From Hyphomicrobiaceae bacterium (GTDB lineage: Bacteria > Pseudomonadota > Alphaproteobacteria > Rhizobiales > Ancalomicrobiaceae), in the NCBI GenBank assembly GCA_016793065.1, contig JAEULV010000099.1:38357-102356 (forward strand): DNA of 64,000 nucleotides, written 5' to 3'. The stretch's first letter is position 1. Every line of letters begins with the position of its first letter. Below, one piece after another: positions 53,694 through 62,849 of the stretch. A program made the translations under genes and the position numbers. The notes under the pieces were generated by a model, which was not told the origin of the DNA, made no database searches, and worked only from the letters and a program-made list of their open reading frames with translations.

Positions 53694-54910
53694 TCGAGTA
53701 CGAGACCCGGGGCCAAGCGCCGACATCCTCCCCGCCGGGGCGCACCTTCGTCGACGTCAACACCTTCTATTCGCCCCGCGCCGGCGGCATCCGCACCTAT
53801 CATCAGGCCAAGATCGCCTATTTCTCGGCGCAAGATGTCCATGACTACGTGCTGTTCCACCCAGGTCCGGCCTTTGCCGTCCACCACGACCGGCCCCATG
53901 TCAGCCGCATCGAGGCCTACGGCCCGATCGTCTCCGCCGATCCGCGCGGCTACCGCTTCATGCTCGACTACGTCCGCATCGCCCGCGAGATCCGACGCCT
54001 GCGCCCGGCCGTGGTCGAATCCGGCGACCCATGGCTGACCGGCGTGTCGCTGATGCTGATGAAATGGCTGCGGCTGCATCGCGGCCGGCTGGTGTCGTTC
54101 TACCACAGCGACCCGTTTCTCACCCATGTCGAGCGCTGGGCCGCCCGTGGTTCCCTCAGGCCGCTGCGCCGGCTCATCGGCGCCGTCGCCGCCTTCGGCT
54201 TCTACACCCTGCAAAAGGGCTACGACCTCACCGTCGTCAGCTCCGAGGCGATGCACCGCCGGCTGTTGGCGCGCGGCATCAACGCCGTCCGCATCCCCTT
54301 CGGCGTCCCCGACGAGTTCCTCGCCAGCCCGCCACCGGCACGCGCTCCCGTCGCCGGCGGCCCCCGCCGCCTGCTCTATGCCGGCCGCCTCAACCCGGAG
54401 AAGGGCGCCGGCCTGCTGCTCGAATGCCTGCCGCGCCTGCTCGAGGACCCGCGCGTCCACGTCACCGTCATCGGCCGTGGCCCGCTGAAACCGGCCTACG
54501 ACGCCTTCAGCCATCCACGCTTCAATTTCGCCGGCTTTGTCGAGGATCGCGACGCGGCGGTCCGGCTCTACGATGCCCACGACATCCTGCTGGCCCCCGG
54601 CCCGTTCGAGAGCTTCGGCCTCGCCGCCATCGAGGGCATGGCGCGCGGCATGGCCGTTGTCGGCCCGGATCGCGGCGGCAGCGCCGAGCTGCTGCGGCGC
54701 ATCGCCTCGCCGTTCGAATTCCCCGCCGCCGATGCGCCCGGCTTCATCGCCGCCGTCGGCCGCGCCGTCGACGCCGACACCGCCACGCTGGCGACGCTCG
54801 CCGCCGCCGGACGCCGGCTGGCCGAAGAGCATGGCAGCTTCGGCGACGCCATCGGCCGCATGGTCGAGTTCTATCTGCGCTATGCCGAGGATCCCGCCGC
54901 CCGCCCGTGA
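53690..54910 (+). CDS. Family 4 glycosyltransferase (GT-B)
   Basis: About 406 residues; the ATG overlaps the previous stop (ATGA). It has DVNTFYSPRAGGIRTYHQAK, VSFYHSDPFLTHVER, LLYAGRLNPEKGAGLLLECL, TVIGRGPLKPAYD and LAPGPFESFGLAAIEGMARG, so a full GT-B enzyme with the E-x7-E-type donor motif. A third transferase in the same operon implies a head group of at least two sugars or sugar plus glycerophosphate. It ends 48 bases from the convergent membrane-protein gene. Confidence 0.87.
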   Translation: MIEYETRGQAPTSSPPGRTFVDVNTFYSPRAGGIRTYHQAKIAYFSAQDVHDYVLFHPGPAFAVHHDRPHVSRIEAYGPIVSADPRGYRFMLDYVRIAREIRRLRPAVVESGDPWLTGVSLMLMKWLRLHRGRLVSFYHSDPFLTHVERWAARGSLRPLRRLIGAVAAFGFYTLQKGYDLTVVSSEAMHRRLLARGINAVRIPFGVPDEFLASPPPARAPVAGGPRRLLYAGRLNPEKGAGLLLECLPRLLEDPRVHVTVIGRGPLKPAYDAFSHPRFNFAGFVEDRDAAVRLYDAHDILLAPGPFESFGLAAIEGMARGMAVVGPDRGGSAELLRRIASPFEFPAADAPGFIAAVGRAVDADTATLATLAAAGRRLAEEHGSFGDAIGRMVEFYLRYAEDPAARP

Positions 54911-54957
54911 CAGCCGCCCCCACGCCGGCGATCCCCCACGCCGGTGATCGCCGCACG

Positions 54958-55935
54958 TCAGTCGCGCCGCGCCGCCAGCCGCTCGCCGAGCCACGGCAGG
55001 CCGACCAGCGCCAGATTGAGCACCAGCTCCAGCGCCATCGCCGCCAGCACCACGGCGGCCAGCGACGCCTGCGGCACCGCCAGCGCCTCGCCCAGCCCGA
55101 TGCTGCCGCCGAGAAACACCAGATCCTTGTTGCCGACGAACGGCAGCCGCGACGCCAGCAGCCGCAACGCCAGGAGTTCCATGAGCGCCAGCGGCGCCAC
55201 CCCGGTCATGCCCTGCCACCACATCAGCACGACGAGGAGATTGACCCCGACCGCCCGCGCCAGATGCACCGCGAACACGAAGCGCAGGTCGGCCGACCCG
55301 ACCACCGTCATCTTGCCCGGCCACGCCAGATAGGCCCCGACCGGCAGCACCGACAACCCGATCAGCACCGCGAAGGCCATCGTCTCACTCGCCGGCAGTT
55401 CGATCCGCGCCGGCACCAGCGCCACCAATGCCGTCACCAGGACGACCAGCACCAGGAGCGAGGCGCTCGCCGACAGGATGTTGCTGTCCTTGATCGTGTG
55501 CAGCACCAACCGGTCCTGCCCCGGCAGCGCGGTGCGCGCGAAGGCGAAGAGATACCCCTCGCCGCTATAGTCGATCACCGAGGCATTGAGGAACCGCTTG
55601 CGCAACATCACCCGCAGCCCCGGCCGTCCGCCCGCCGGCCACAGCCGCCGGAAGATCGCCACGTCGGCGAGCGGCTGGAGGAAGAACAGCACAATGCCGG
55701 TGAGATAGAACCCCGGCGCCGTCGGCAGCGCCGCCCACACCCGCGCCCAGCCGAGCGATTGCAACCGCCAGACGATGAAGCCGATCAGCCCGGCCGCGAT
55801 CGCCAGCCGCGCCGCCGGCCCCACCCGCCACGACATCCGCGCCCAGGCCGGATGCCCGGCAAGCCACGCCAGCCGACGACCGAGGCCGCCGCCCCGTCCG
55901 GTGTCGGTGCCGTCCCCATCGCCGCCGCTGCTCAT
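54958..55935 (-). CDS. Polytopic membrane protein, flippase-like (lysyl-PG-synthase TM-domain type)
   Basis: About 325 residues from MSSGGDGDGTDTGR. Seven or eight membrane segments are predicted, with RFLNASVIDYSGEGYLFAFA between them and the run LHTIKDSNILSASASLLVLV. The overall look is that of the lysylphosphatidylglycerol-synthase/UPF0104 transmembrane family, some members of which move or modify polar lipids; this is a guess from shape. Its start overlaps the stop of the upstream GT-C-like gene, so the two form a coupled pair on the minus strand inside the lipid locus. Confidence 0.62.
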   Translation of the reverse strand: MSSGGDGDGTDTGRGGGLGRRLAWLAGHPAWARMSWRVGPAARLAIAAGLIGFIVWRLQSLGWARVWAALPTAPGFYLTGIVLFFLQPLADVAIFRRLWPAGGRPGLRVMLRKRFLNASVIDYSGEGYLFAFARTALPGQDRLVLHTIKDSNILSASASLLVLVVLVTALVALVPARIELPASETMAFAVLIGLSVLPVGAYLAWPGKMTVVGSADLRFVFAVHLARAVGVNLLVVLMWWQGMTGVAPLALMELLALRLLASRLPFVGNKDLVFLGGSIGLGEALAVPQASLAAVVLAAMALELVLNLALVGLPWLGERLAARRD

Positions 55936-57599
55936 CGCGCCGCCCTCGGTTGGCCGAGGCAATCGAGCCGGACGCCACCATCGGCCGGCCGCACCCGGTA
56001 GACCGCCGCGATCCGGCTCGCCGCCACCGGCGCCAGCAACTCCGGCAGCAGCCGGTCGCCGTCCGCCACCTCGCCCGCCTGCAACAGCAGCACATAGTCG
56101 AACCGCACCGGCCAGTCGGCGAGATAGGGCGCCGCCTCGAGATCCGCCGGCGACAGCCGGGTCAGGGCCGGCCAGTGCGGCGGCTGGCCGTCCGGCCGCG
56201 CCAGGCAACCGTAGCTCGCGCGCACCGCCAGCGGCTGGCGCCCGCGCCCGGTATGCAGCAGCGGCAGAAACGCGCCGCGCCGGATCAGCGCCAGCGCCGG
56301 CCAGTGGATCGTCGCGTCGACATCGACCATGATCTGCCAGGCGCGCGGTTGCCACCAGATATGGGCCGGATGGCCGCGCGGCCGCGCCCGGACCACCAGC
56401 ACCCGCGCCTCCGGCTCGATCGCCGCCGTCACCCGCTCGAGATCCCGCAGATCGCCCGCCGCGAAATCCGCCCACACCGCCCCGACCAACGCCACGCGGA
56501 CGAGCCCGAGCCCGACGCCGGCGGCAATGAGCCAACGCCGCGCCGGCCCGAAGGCCGCGAGTGGATCCGTCGCCGCGATCAACACCAGCACGGCAAACAG
56601 CGCCACCCGGCGGTCGACCCAGGTCCCGCCCAGCAGCGCCATCGGCGCCAGCGGAAACGCGACAAACAGCCCGAGCGCCAGGAGCCACAGCCCCGGCGCC
56701 CGCGCCAGGCATCCGCGCCGCCACGCCACCGCCAGCGGCACGACCACCAGCGCCACAGCCATGAGGTCGACAAACGGATCGTAGCTGAGAAACGCCGTCG
56801 CCAGATTGCGCAATCGCTCCAGCGGGTTGGTCAGCAGCGTCCAGACCCCGCCGAAAAGCCCGGCATTCGCCGCCTCTTCCGTCGCCGGCTTCAGCCGCAA
56901 CAGCACCAGCGGCACGATGACCAGCGGCGCGAGCGCCAGCCAGCCGCCAAGCCGCAGCCACCGCTCGCGCCAGTTCGCCTCCGCCTCGACCGCGCCGACG
57001 ATCGCCAGATGCAGCGCCAGCGCCGTGAGATGGCAGAAATACAGCGGCAACACGCTGATGGCCGCCAGCCCCAGCCGCCAGCCGAACCCGCGCCGCCGCA
57101 ACGCCAGTTGCGCCGCCGCCAGCAGCAGCGCCAGGCCGACGCCGACGCGGAAATTCAGGAACCCCGCCAGCATCGTGCCGTCATAAGCGATGATGAACGC
57201 CACCAGCGGCCACCATGATCGCCGCCTGAACACCACCCGGGAGAGAGCGACAACCCCGAGCGGCGGCAGCAGCAGCGCCAGCCCGGCGAACAGCCGCATC
57301 GCCGTCTCCAGCGGCATCGCCCGTGCCAGCAACGGCACGCACAGATCGAGCGCCAGATTGGGGATGAGCGACCAGTCCGGCGTCCAGATCCGCCGCAGCA
57401 CATCGCCCTCGTCGGCGACAAGCACCCGCATCCGCCCGAGGTGGCTTGGATAGTCGAGCAAGGGCAGCGTGTCGTACAGCGCCAGCGGCACCGACAGCGC
57501 CAGGCACATCAGCCCGATCGCCCCATGCCACGCCAGCGGCGCCGGCTCGCCTGCCGCCGCTCCCGCGCCGTCCGCCTGATGCCGATCGTCGCGCCTCAC
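55932..57599 (-). CDS. Polytopic membrane protein, GT-C-glycosyltransferase-like, paralogue 2
   Basis: About 555 residues from GTG 57599 (product MRRDDRHQADGAG) with GGGGA five bases upstream; a TTG 39 bases earlier is open. About eleven membrane segments, then a soluble C-terminal domain of about 140 residues. After TM1 it has LPLLDYPSHLGRMRVL and then SLIPNLALDLCVPL, the same two landmarks as the protein at 48803-50440. Probably a GT-C enzyme using an undecaprenyl-phosphate or dolichol-like sugar donor; the acidic D in DYPSH would be catalytic. First gene of a minus-strand pair. Confidence 0.68.
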   Translation of the reverse strand: MRRDDRHQADGAGAAAGEPAPLAWHGAIGLMCLALSVPLALYDTLPLLDYPSHLGRMRVLVADEGDVLRRIWTPDWSLIPNLALDLCVPLLARAMPLETAMRLFAGLALLLPPLGVVALSRVVFRRRSWWPLVAFIIAYDGTMLAGFLNFRVGVGLALLLAAAQLALRRRGFGWRLGLAAISVLPLYFCHLTALALHLAIVGAVEAEANWRERWLRLGGWLALAPLVIVPLVLLRLKPATEEAANAGLFGGVWTLLTNPLERLRNLATAFLSYDPFVDLMAVALVVVPLAVAWRRGCLARAPGLWLLALGLFVAFPLAPMALLGGTWVDRRVALFAVLVLIAATDPLAAFGPARRWLIAAGVGLGLVRVALVGAVWADFAAGDLRDLERVTAAIEPEARVLVVRARPRGHPAHIWWQPRAWQIMVDVDATIHWPALALIRRGAFLPLLHTGRGRQPLAVRASYGCLARPDGQPPHWPALTRLSPADLEAAPYLADWPVRFDYVLLLQAGEVADGDRLLPELLAPVAASRIAAVYRVRPADGGVRLDCLGQPRAAR

Positions 57600-57734
57600 G
57601 CTTCCCCGCTCCGCTCGCGCCGCCAAGCCGCGCCTCAAACCCCGGCGATACTATAGTCAGCCCCGGAGTCCAATGGTATCAGGGGCCGCCGGCCGGAAAC
57701 GTGGCCGAATCCCGCCGGTCGGGAAGCAGGGAGG

Positions 57735-58973
57735 ATGGCGTTGCGCGCGAATGCGGATCAGGCCGGCGCCAGCGAGACGTCCGAGCGCCCGTTGCCGCGC
57801 CTGTGCCTGCGCCTGCTGTCCGCCCGCATCCTGCGCCAGTCGCTGCTGCTGTTGCTGCTGGTCGAGGCGATCTTCATCGCCGAGAAGCTGAACGAGACCA
57901 TCCTCACCGTCCTCGATCGCAGCGCCCCGACCTTCCTGATCCCGATCTTTGTCGGCCTGCGCCTGCCCGACGTCTTCAACCTCGCCCTGCCGATCGCCCT
58001 CGTCATCGCCACCTACCGCGTGCTGCTGCAGGCGCGCGAGGATCGCGAAATGCTGATCCTGTCGGGCATGGGCATTTCCGCCGGCCGCGTCCTGCGCGTC
58101 GCCTGGACCGCCGGCGCCATCGCGCTCGCGACCTCGATCCTCGTCTCCGGACTGATCGCCCCCGCCGCCCAGTTCGCCCAACGCTACCTGCTGTTCGAAG
58201 CCCGCTTCGCCGCGCTGCGCGACGGCGGCGCGCCGGGGATCTTCTACACCTTCGCCGAATTCACCGTGTTCGTCACTCGCGGCGACACGCAGGACCGGCA
58301 ACTGTTCATCCATCAGCGCAAGAAGCAGTCCGGCGACACCGAATCGGTCACCACCGCCAGTTCCGGCGAACTCGTCGGCCTCGATGGCGAGGGAACGCTG
58401 GCGCTGCGGCTCGGCAATGCCACCATCGTCAACTTCGCCGCCCCGCTCGATGCCGCCGGCACCGACTCCCTCGGCCAGGAAATCACCTGCCCCACCTGCT
58501 CGCTGCTGCCGCGCTCGGTCCCGACGCGGCTGATGCACAGCCGCAGCGTCGACGCCGCCGTCGATCCGCAGCTGTTGACCGAGTTCCCGGCGCGCGGCCG
58601 CCATATCGTCGAGGCCGGACTGTTCGATCTGCTGGCGGAGCGATCCTCGCTCTATTCCGACACGGCCCGTGCCATCGAACTCGGCCGCCGCCTCGGCCGC
58701 GCCCTGTTGTGCCTGATCGTGCCGCTGATCGCCTGCGTCGCCGTCGTCCTCACCACCGCCCGCACCCGCGCCGTCGCCCTGCCCGTCGCCGCCGCCTCGG
58801 TTCTGGCGCTCGATCTGGCGATGTCGAGCCTCGTCGAACTCGGCGGCGGCCTCGGCATCCTGCCGCTCGCGGCGCTGATGACCGCCCTCGTTGTCGCCCT
58901 CGCCGCCGCTGCCGCCCTCCACGTTCGCCGCGCCGAGGTCGCCATGATCATGCCGGCGCTGGTGCGCGCATGA
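57735..58973 (+). CDS. LptF-type permease paralogue
   Basis: About 412 residues, starting MALRANADQAG. The six-helix LptF/G layout is visible: three helices (about 35-165), a periplasmic b-jellyroll (about 170-310) and three helices (about 315-400). Conserved are LPIALVIATYRVLLQAREDREMLILSGMGIS (in parts), the cytoplasmic coupling region that contacts LptB. Unusual is a CPTC motif (Cys252-Cys255) in the periplasmic domain. It forms an ABC permease with the next gene, whose ATG overlaps this stop. Confidence 0.85.
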   Translation: MALRANADQAGASETSERPLPRLCLRLLSARILRQSLLLLLLVEAIFIAEKLNETILTVLDRSAPTFLIPIFVGLRLPDVFNLALPIALVIATYRVLLQAREDREMLILSGMGISAGRVLRVAWTAGAIALATSILVSGLIAPAAQFAQRYLLFEARFAALRDGGAPGIFYTFAEFTVFVTRGDTQDRQLFIHQRKKQSGDTESVTTASSGELVGLDGEGTLALRLGNATIVNFAAPLDAAGTDSLGQEITCPTCSLLPRSVPTRLMHSRSVDAAVDPQLLTEFPARGRHIVEAGLFDLLAERSSLYSDTARAIELGRRLGRALLCLIVPLIACVAVVLTTARTRAVALPVAAASVLALDLAMSSLVELGGGLGILPLAALMTALVVALAAAAALHVRRAEVAMIMPALVRA

Positions 58974-60271
58974 CCGCCACGCCGCCCGCCGCCGCCGCCC
59001 TCGCCCGACTGCCCTTCGCGCCGATCGCGCCCGGCACCTCGCGCCATGTCCGCCCGGCGCTGTTCGGCCGCTACAGCCGCTATCAGGCCGGGCTCTACCT
59101 CCAGCATGCCGGCATCGTCGCCTTCGGCCTGCTGACGATCGCCCTCACCATCGACCTTGCCCAATGGCTGCCGCGCCTGATCGCCGATCCCCGCGCCGGC
59201 AGCGGCGTTTCGGTCATCCTGTTCGTCTTGCGCTATCTGGCGCTGCGCACGCCCGACATCCTCGTCCGGCTGCTGCCGATCGCCTGCTTCCTCGGCGTGC
59301 TCTGGTGCGAACTCGCCACCATCGCCGCCCGCCACCGCGTCGCCCTGTGGATCACCGGCCGCTCGCCGCTGCAATGCCTGATGCCGGCGCTGCTGCTCGG
59401 CCTCGTCGCCGGTTGCGGACAATACCTGCTCGAAACCGCGATCCGCCCCGCCGTCGTCGCCATCCAGGCGACCGAGCGCATCGGCGAGTTCGGCAATCGC
59501 TTCGATCGCGCCCGCACCACCGGTCACGACTGGATGTTCGTCGGCCGCGACGCCGTGCGCGCCCGGCTCGTTCGCCAGCCGTCGCTGGAACTGCGCGACC
59601 TTCTGGTGTTGCGCTCCGATGCCGAGGGCCGCATCGTCGAGGTCGTCTCCGCCGACCGCGCCGTGCCGCTCGACAACGGCATCTGGCGGCTGGAAGCCGG
59701 CGTCAGCCTGCCGATGGAGGGAACGCTGCCACGCGGCAAGAGCGACCGCCACGGCATCTTCGGCCCCAACAGCGCCGCGACCGGCCTGCCTGTCGCCCGC
59801 ATCCCGCTCGACCTCGACCTCGAATGGCTCGACCAGCGCGGCGTGACGGCCAAATACCTGCCGCAAGCAACGCTCGAGGTCCTCGCCCGGGGCGACGGCT
59901 CGTCCTACCCCATCGGCGACTACCGCACCGCGCGCGAGACCCGCCGCGCCGCCCTGATCCTGCCGCTCGCCATGGCGCTGCTCGCCGCCGTCCTGACCCT
60001 CGTCGCCCTGCCGAACCGCATCCGCGTCGAGACGGCGCTGGCCGTCGCCTTTGCCGGCTATGCCTGCCACATCGCCCTCAGGGCGCTCGCATCCCTCGGC
60101 GAACGCGGCATCGTCGCCGCGCCGGTCGCCGCCTGGGGCGTCCCAGTCGCGGCGATCCTCGCCGCGCTCGCCGTGCTCGCCGCCTCCGCCCGCGCCAGCC
60201 GTCACCGCCGCCCGATCAGCGCCGGGGCCGCGACGCCCGCGCCGTCGCCTGTGGACAACCCCGCCCCCTGA
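58970..60271 (+). CDS. LptG-type permease paralogue
   Basis: About 433 residues; ATG overlaps the previous stop. Six membrane segments flank a periplasmic domain (about 180-310). RYSRYQAGLYLQHAGIVAFG, the coupling region ATIAARHRVALWITGRSPLQ and the last helices LILPLAMALLAAVLTLVALP fit LptG/YjgP-YjgQ proteins, though it is more divergent than its partner. Together with the LptB-type ATPase it would form a complete inner-membrane lipid extractor. A 255-base gap follows before the ACP gene. Confidence 0.78.
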   Translation: MTATPPAAAALARLPFAPIAPGTSRHVRPALFGRYSRYQAGLYLQHAGIVAFGLLTIALTIDLAQWLPRLIADPRAGSGVSVILFVLRYLALRTPDILVRLLPIACFLGVLWCELATIAARHRVALWITGRSPLQCLMPALLLGLVAGCGQYLLETAIRPAVVAIQATERIGEFGNRFDRARTTGHDWMFVGRDAVRARLVRQPSLELRDLLVLRSDAEGRIVEVVSADRAVPLDNGIWRLEAGVSLPMEGTLPRGKSDRHGIFGPNSAATGLPVARIPLDLDLEWLDQRGVTAKYLPQATLEVLARGDGSSYPIGDYRTARETRRAALILPLAMALLAAVLTLVALPNRIRVETALAVAFAGYACHIALRALASLGERGIVAAPVAAWGVPVAAILAALAVLAASARASRHRRPISAGAATPAPSPVDNPAP

Positions 60272-60526
60272 CGCTTGGTGATGATCCGGCCCGCCCCTTG
60301 GATGGGGCACGGACTGCATTATTTCGTCGCAGTGTCGATCCGAACCAGTCGCCCGCGCCGATCGGACGGTTGCCGCGCCGGAGGTTCCGTTTTACAGCTT
60401 GCCAAACGCTGTCCGCGCTGCGAACGCTGGTTCCACGCGGACGTGGCAGGCGTGGCGGTGCCCGGACGACCTCGGTCGACGCCGGGGCAGGCGCCGGCCG
60501 GCCGCCGACCAGGAGACGAGTTATCC

Positions 60527-60832
60527 ATGTCGACCAACCCGCAAGATCAGCAAGCCTCGGTGATGACCGGGATCGATCGGACTGCGATCGAGACCCAGAT
60601 CATCGATTTCATCCGGGCCGAGATCCAGAACAAGTCGGCGGTGCTGACCATGGCGACCCGCCGCGACGAAGTCGAGATCGACTCGATCGACATCGTCCAG
60701 GTGATCTTCAATCTGGAAGAAAAGTACGGCATCGAGGTCAACCTCTCGCCGAACACCCAGTTCGAAACGGTCGGCGAACTCGTCGACGCCCTGATCGCCT
60801 TCATTCCCGAAGAGAAGCTGCCGCGCTCATGA
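60527..60832 (+). CDS. Acyl carrier protein (specialised)
   Basis: About 101 residues, starting [15 protein letters not shown]. The phosphopantetheine site is Ser53 in [22 protein letters not shown] (in two parts); DSI replaces the usual DSL. An N-terminal extension of about 15 residues and a short C-terminal tail set it apart from housekeeping AcpP. Its stop overlaps the ketoacyl synthase ATG (ATGA), so it should carry the acyl chain for that enzyme and for the later acyl transfer. Confidence 0.9.
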   Translation: MSTNPQDQQASVMTGIDRTAIETQIIDFIRAEIQNKSAVLTMATRRDEVEIDSIDIVQVIFNLEEKYGIEVNLSPNTQFETVGELVDALIAFIPEEKLPRS

Positions 60833-62043
60833 CGGCCAAGGCCACAGCAATCACCGGTCGCGGCGTCGTCTCCAGCCTCGGCCTCGATGTCGCGGGCTTC
60901 ACGTCGGCGCTGTTTGCCGGCGAATGCGCCATCGACGACATTTCCGACCTGGCGCCGGCAATCCGCATCAAGTACGGCGCGCCGCTGCGCAATTTCGCCG
61001 CGCTCGACCATTTCGACGAGCGCACACTCGCCTATCTCGACCGCTTCACCCAGTTCGCCGCCGTCGCCGCCCGTCAGGCCTGGCGCGAATCCGGCTTTTC
61101 CGATGCCCCGCCCGCCCTCGACCGCGTCGGCGTCGTCATCGGCACCGGCGTCAGCGGCATCGACATCCTCGACGAGGGCTTCCGCCGCTTCCTCTCCGGA
61201 CAGGGTCGCCCGCGACCGCTGACCGTGCCGATGACCATGGGCAGCGCCCCGGCAAGCCGCATCGCCCGCGAATTCGGCATTCGCGGCCCGACCTTCGGCG
61301 TCACCAGCGCCTGCGCCTCCGCCGCCCATGCCATCATCATCGGCAATGCCCTGATCCGCTCCGGCCTGATCGACGTCGCCGTCGTCGGCGGCACCGATTC
61401 CTGCTTCTGCGACGGCTTCCTGCGCGCCTGGGACGTGCTGCGCGTCGTCTCCCCCGATACCTGCCGGCCGTTTTCCGCCGACCGGCGCGGCCTGATCATG
61501 GGCGAGGGCTCGGCGGTCATGGTGCTGGAACGCGCCGAACACGCCGCCGCGCGCGGTCGCGCCCCCCTCGCCCGCTTCCTCGGCGGTGGCATGACCAGCG
61601 ACGCCGGCGACCTGCTGACCCCCGACTCCACCGGCATGACCGAGGCCATGCGCCTCGCGCTCGCCGATGCCGGCATCGACGCCGACGCCGTCGACTACAT
61701 CAACGCCCATGGCACCGGCACCGTCGCCAACGACCGCACCGAGGCGCAGGCAATCAACACCCTGTTCGGCGGCCGGTCGACGCCGATCCCGGTCTCGTCG
61801 ACCAAGTCGATGATCGGCCACGCCATGGGCGCCTCCGGCGCCATCGAGGCGATCGCCACCATCGCCGCCCTGCGCGACGGCCTGCTGCCGCCAACCGTCA
61901 ACTTCCTCCGCCCCGACCCGGAATGCGCCGTCGACGCCGTGCCCAACGTCGCCCGGCCCGCCGATATCGCCGTCGCCCTGTCGAACTCCTTCGCCTTCGG
62001 CGGCCTCAATGTCTCGCTCGCCTTCGGCAGGGCCGACGCCTGA
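60829..62043 (+). CDS. Beta-ketoacyl-ACP synthase (FabF/NodE type)
   Basis: About 404 residues. The Cys-His-His triad is complete: Cys162 ([11 protein letters not shown]), His294 ([14 protein letters not shown]) and His331 ([12 protein letters not shown]). It is co-translated with the ACP gene. It elongates an acyl chain on ACP, perhaps making the special fatty acid for the locus product. The pairing of a dedicated ACP with a KAS recalls NodF-NodE, but no other nod genes are present. Confidence 0.93.
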   Translation: MTAKATAITGRGVVSSLGLDVAGFTSALFAGECAIDDISDLAPAIRIKYGAPLRNFAALDHFDERTLAYLDRFTQFAAVAARQAWRESGFSDAPPALDRVGVVIGTGVSGIDILDEGFRRFLSGQGRPRPLTVPMTMGSAPASRIAREFGIRGPTFGVTSACASAAHAIIIGNALIRSGLIDVAVVGGTDSCFCDGFLRAWDVLRVVSPDTCRPFSADRRGLIMGEGSAVMVLERAEHAAARGRAPLARFLGGGMTSDAGDLLTPDSTGMTEAMRLALADAGIDADAVDYINAHGTGTVANDRTEAQAINTLFGGRSTPIPVSSTKSMIGHAMGASGAIEAIATIAALRDGLLPPTVNFLRPDPECAVDAVPNVARPADIAVALSNSFAFGGLNVSLAFGRADA

Positions 62044-62054
62044 GGTCGAAAGCC

Positions 62055-62849
62055 ATGACGACGGCCAAGCCCTCGCGCCAACGCCATGTCGCCATCACCG
62101 GCGCCTCGAGCGGCATCGGCGCGGCACTGGCCCGCGCCCACGCCGCCCGGGGCGATCGTCTCAGCCTCGCCGGCCGCGATCCCGACCGGCTGCAAGCCGT
62201 CGCCGATGAATGCGCCGCCCTCGGCGCCCGCGCCGACGTCACGCGCTGCGATGTCACCGACGCTGACGCCACCGCCGCCTGGCTCCGCGCCGCCGACGAT
62301 GCCGCCCCCGTCGACATCGTCTATGCCAATGCCGGAATCGGCGGTGCCGGTGTCATCGCCCCGTGGACCGCCGAGCCCGGCGAGCTTGCCCGCGCCATCT
62401 TCGCTACCAACACCGTCGGCGTCGTCAACACGCTGACGCCGCTGATCGACCGCCTCGTCGCCCGCCGCGCCGGCCATCTGGTGGTGATCGCCTCGCTCGC
62501 CGCCCTTGCCGGCCTGCCGCATTCCCCCGCCTATTGCGGCTCCAAGGCGGCGATCCGGATCTATGCCGAGGGGCTGCGCCGCCTGTTGCGCCCCGCCGGC
62601 GTCCGCGTCCTCACCGTCAATCCCGGCTTCGTCGCCACGCCGATGTCGGCCTCGCTGCCCCGGCAGGGTCCGTTCACCTGGAGCGCCGAGCGCGCCGCCG
62701 CCACCATCCTGCGCGCCGTCGACGCCGGCCGGGCCGAGCTCACGTTTCCCTGGCCGCTACGCCTGGCGCTCGCCGCCACGCGCCTGCTGCCGACCGCCTG
62801 GGTCGACGCCGCCCTTGCCCGGGCCTACGCCAAGGATCAAGGCCGATGA
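62055..62849 (+). CDS. Short-chain dehydrogenase/reductase
   Basis: About 264 residues, starting [20 protein letters not shown]. The NAD(P) loop is GASSGIG (16-22), the Asn-Ala-Gly motif YANAGIG, catalytic Ser147, Tyr160 and Lys164 ([10 protein letters not shown]). The C-terminal tail [16 protein letters not shown] could associate with membrane. In the locus it may reduce the 3-keto group left by the ketoacyl synthase or by the oxoamine synthase, that is, a ketosphinganine/keto-ceramide reductase. Its stop overlaps the next ATG. Confidence 0.88.
   Translation: MTTAKPSRQRHVAITGASSGIGAALARAHAARGDRLSLAGRDPDRLQAVADECAALGARADVTRCDVTDADATAAWLRAADDAAPVDIVYANAGIGGAGVIAPWTAEPGELARAIFATNTVGVVNTLTPLIDRLVARRAGHLVVIASLAALAGLPHSPAYCGSKAAIRIYAEGLRRLLRPAGVRVLTVNPGFVATPMSASLPRQGPFTWSAERAAATILRAVDAGRAELTFPWPLRLALAATRLLPTAWVDAALARAYAKDQGR

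Noticed and set aside
60272..60526. In-frame N-terminal extension of the ACP gene reaching back to 60275
   Set aside because: The extension is Arg/Pro/Cys-rich and unlike an ACP; the ATG at 60527 gives a normal ACP. The gap more likely holds a promoter or leader.
60527..62043. nodF-nodE nodulation genes
   Set aside because: The ACP-KAS pair looks similar in layout, but no nodA/B/C or nod-box is present, and the neighbours are lipid export and amino-lipid genes.
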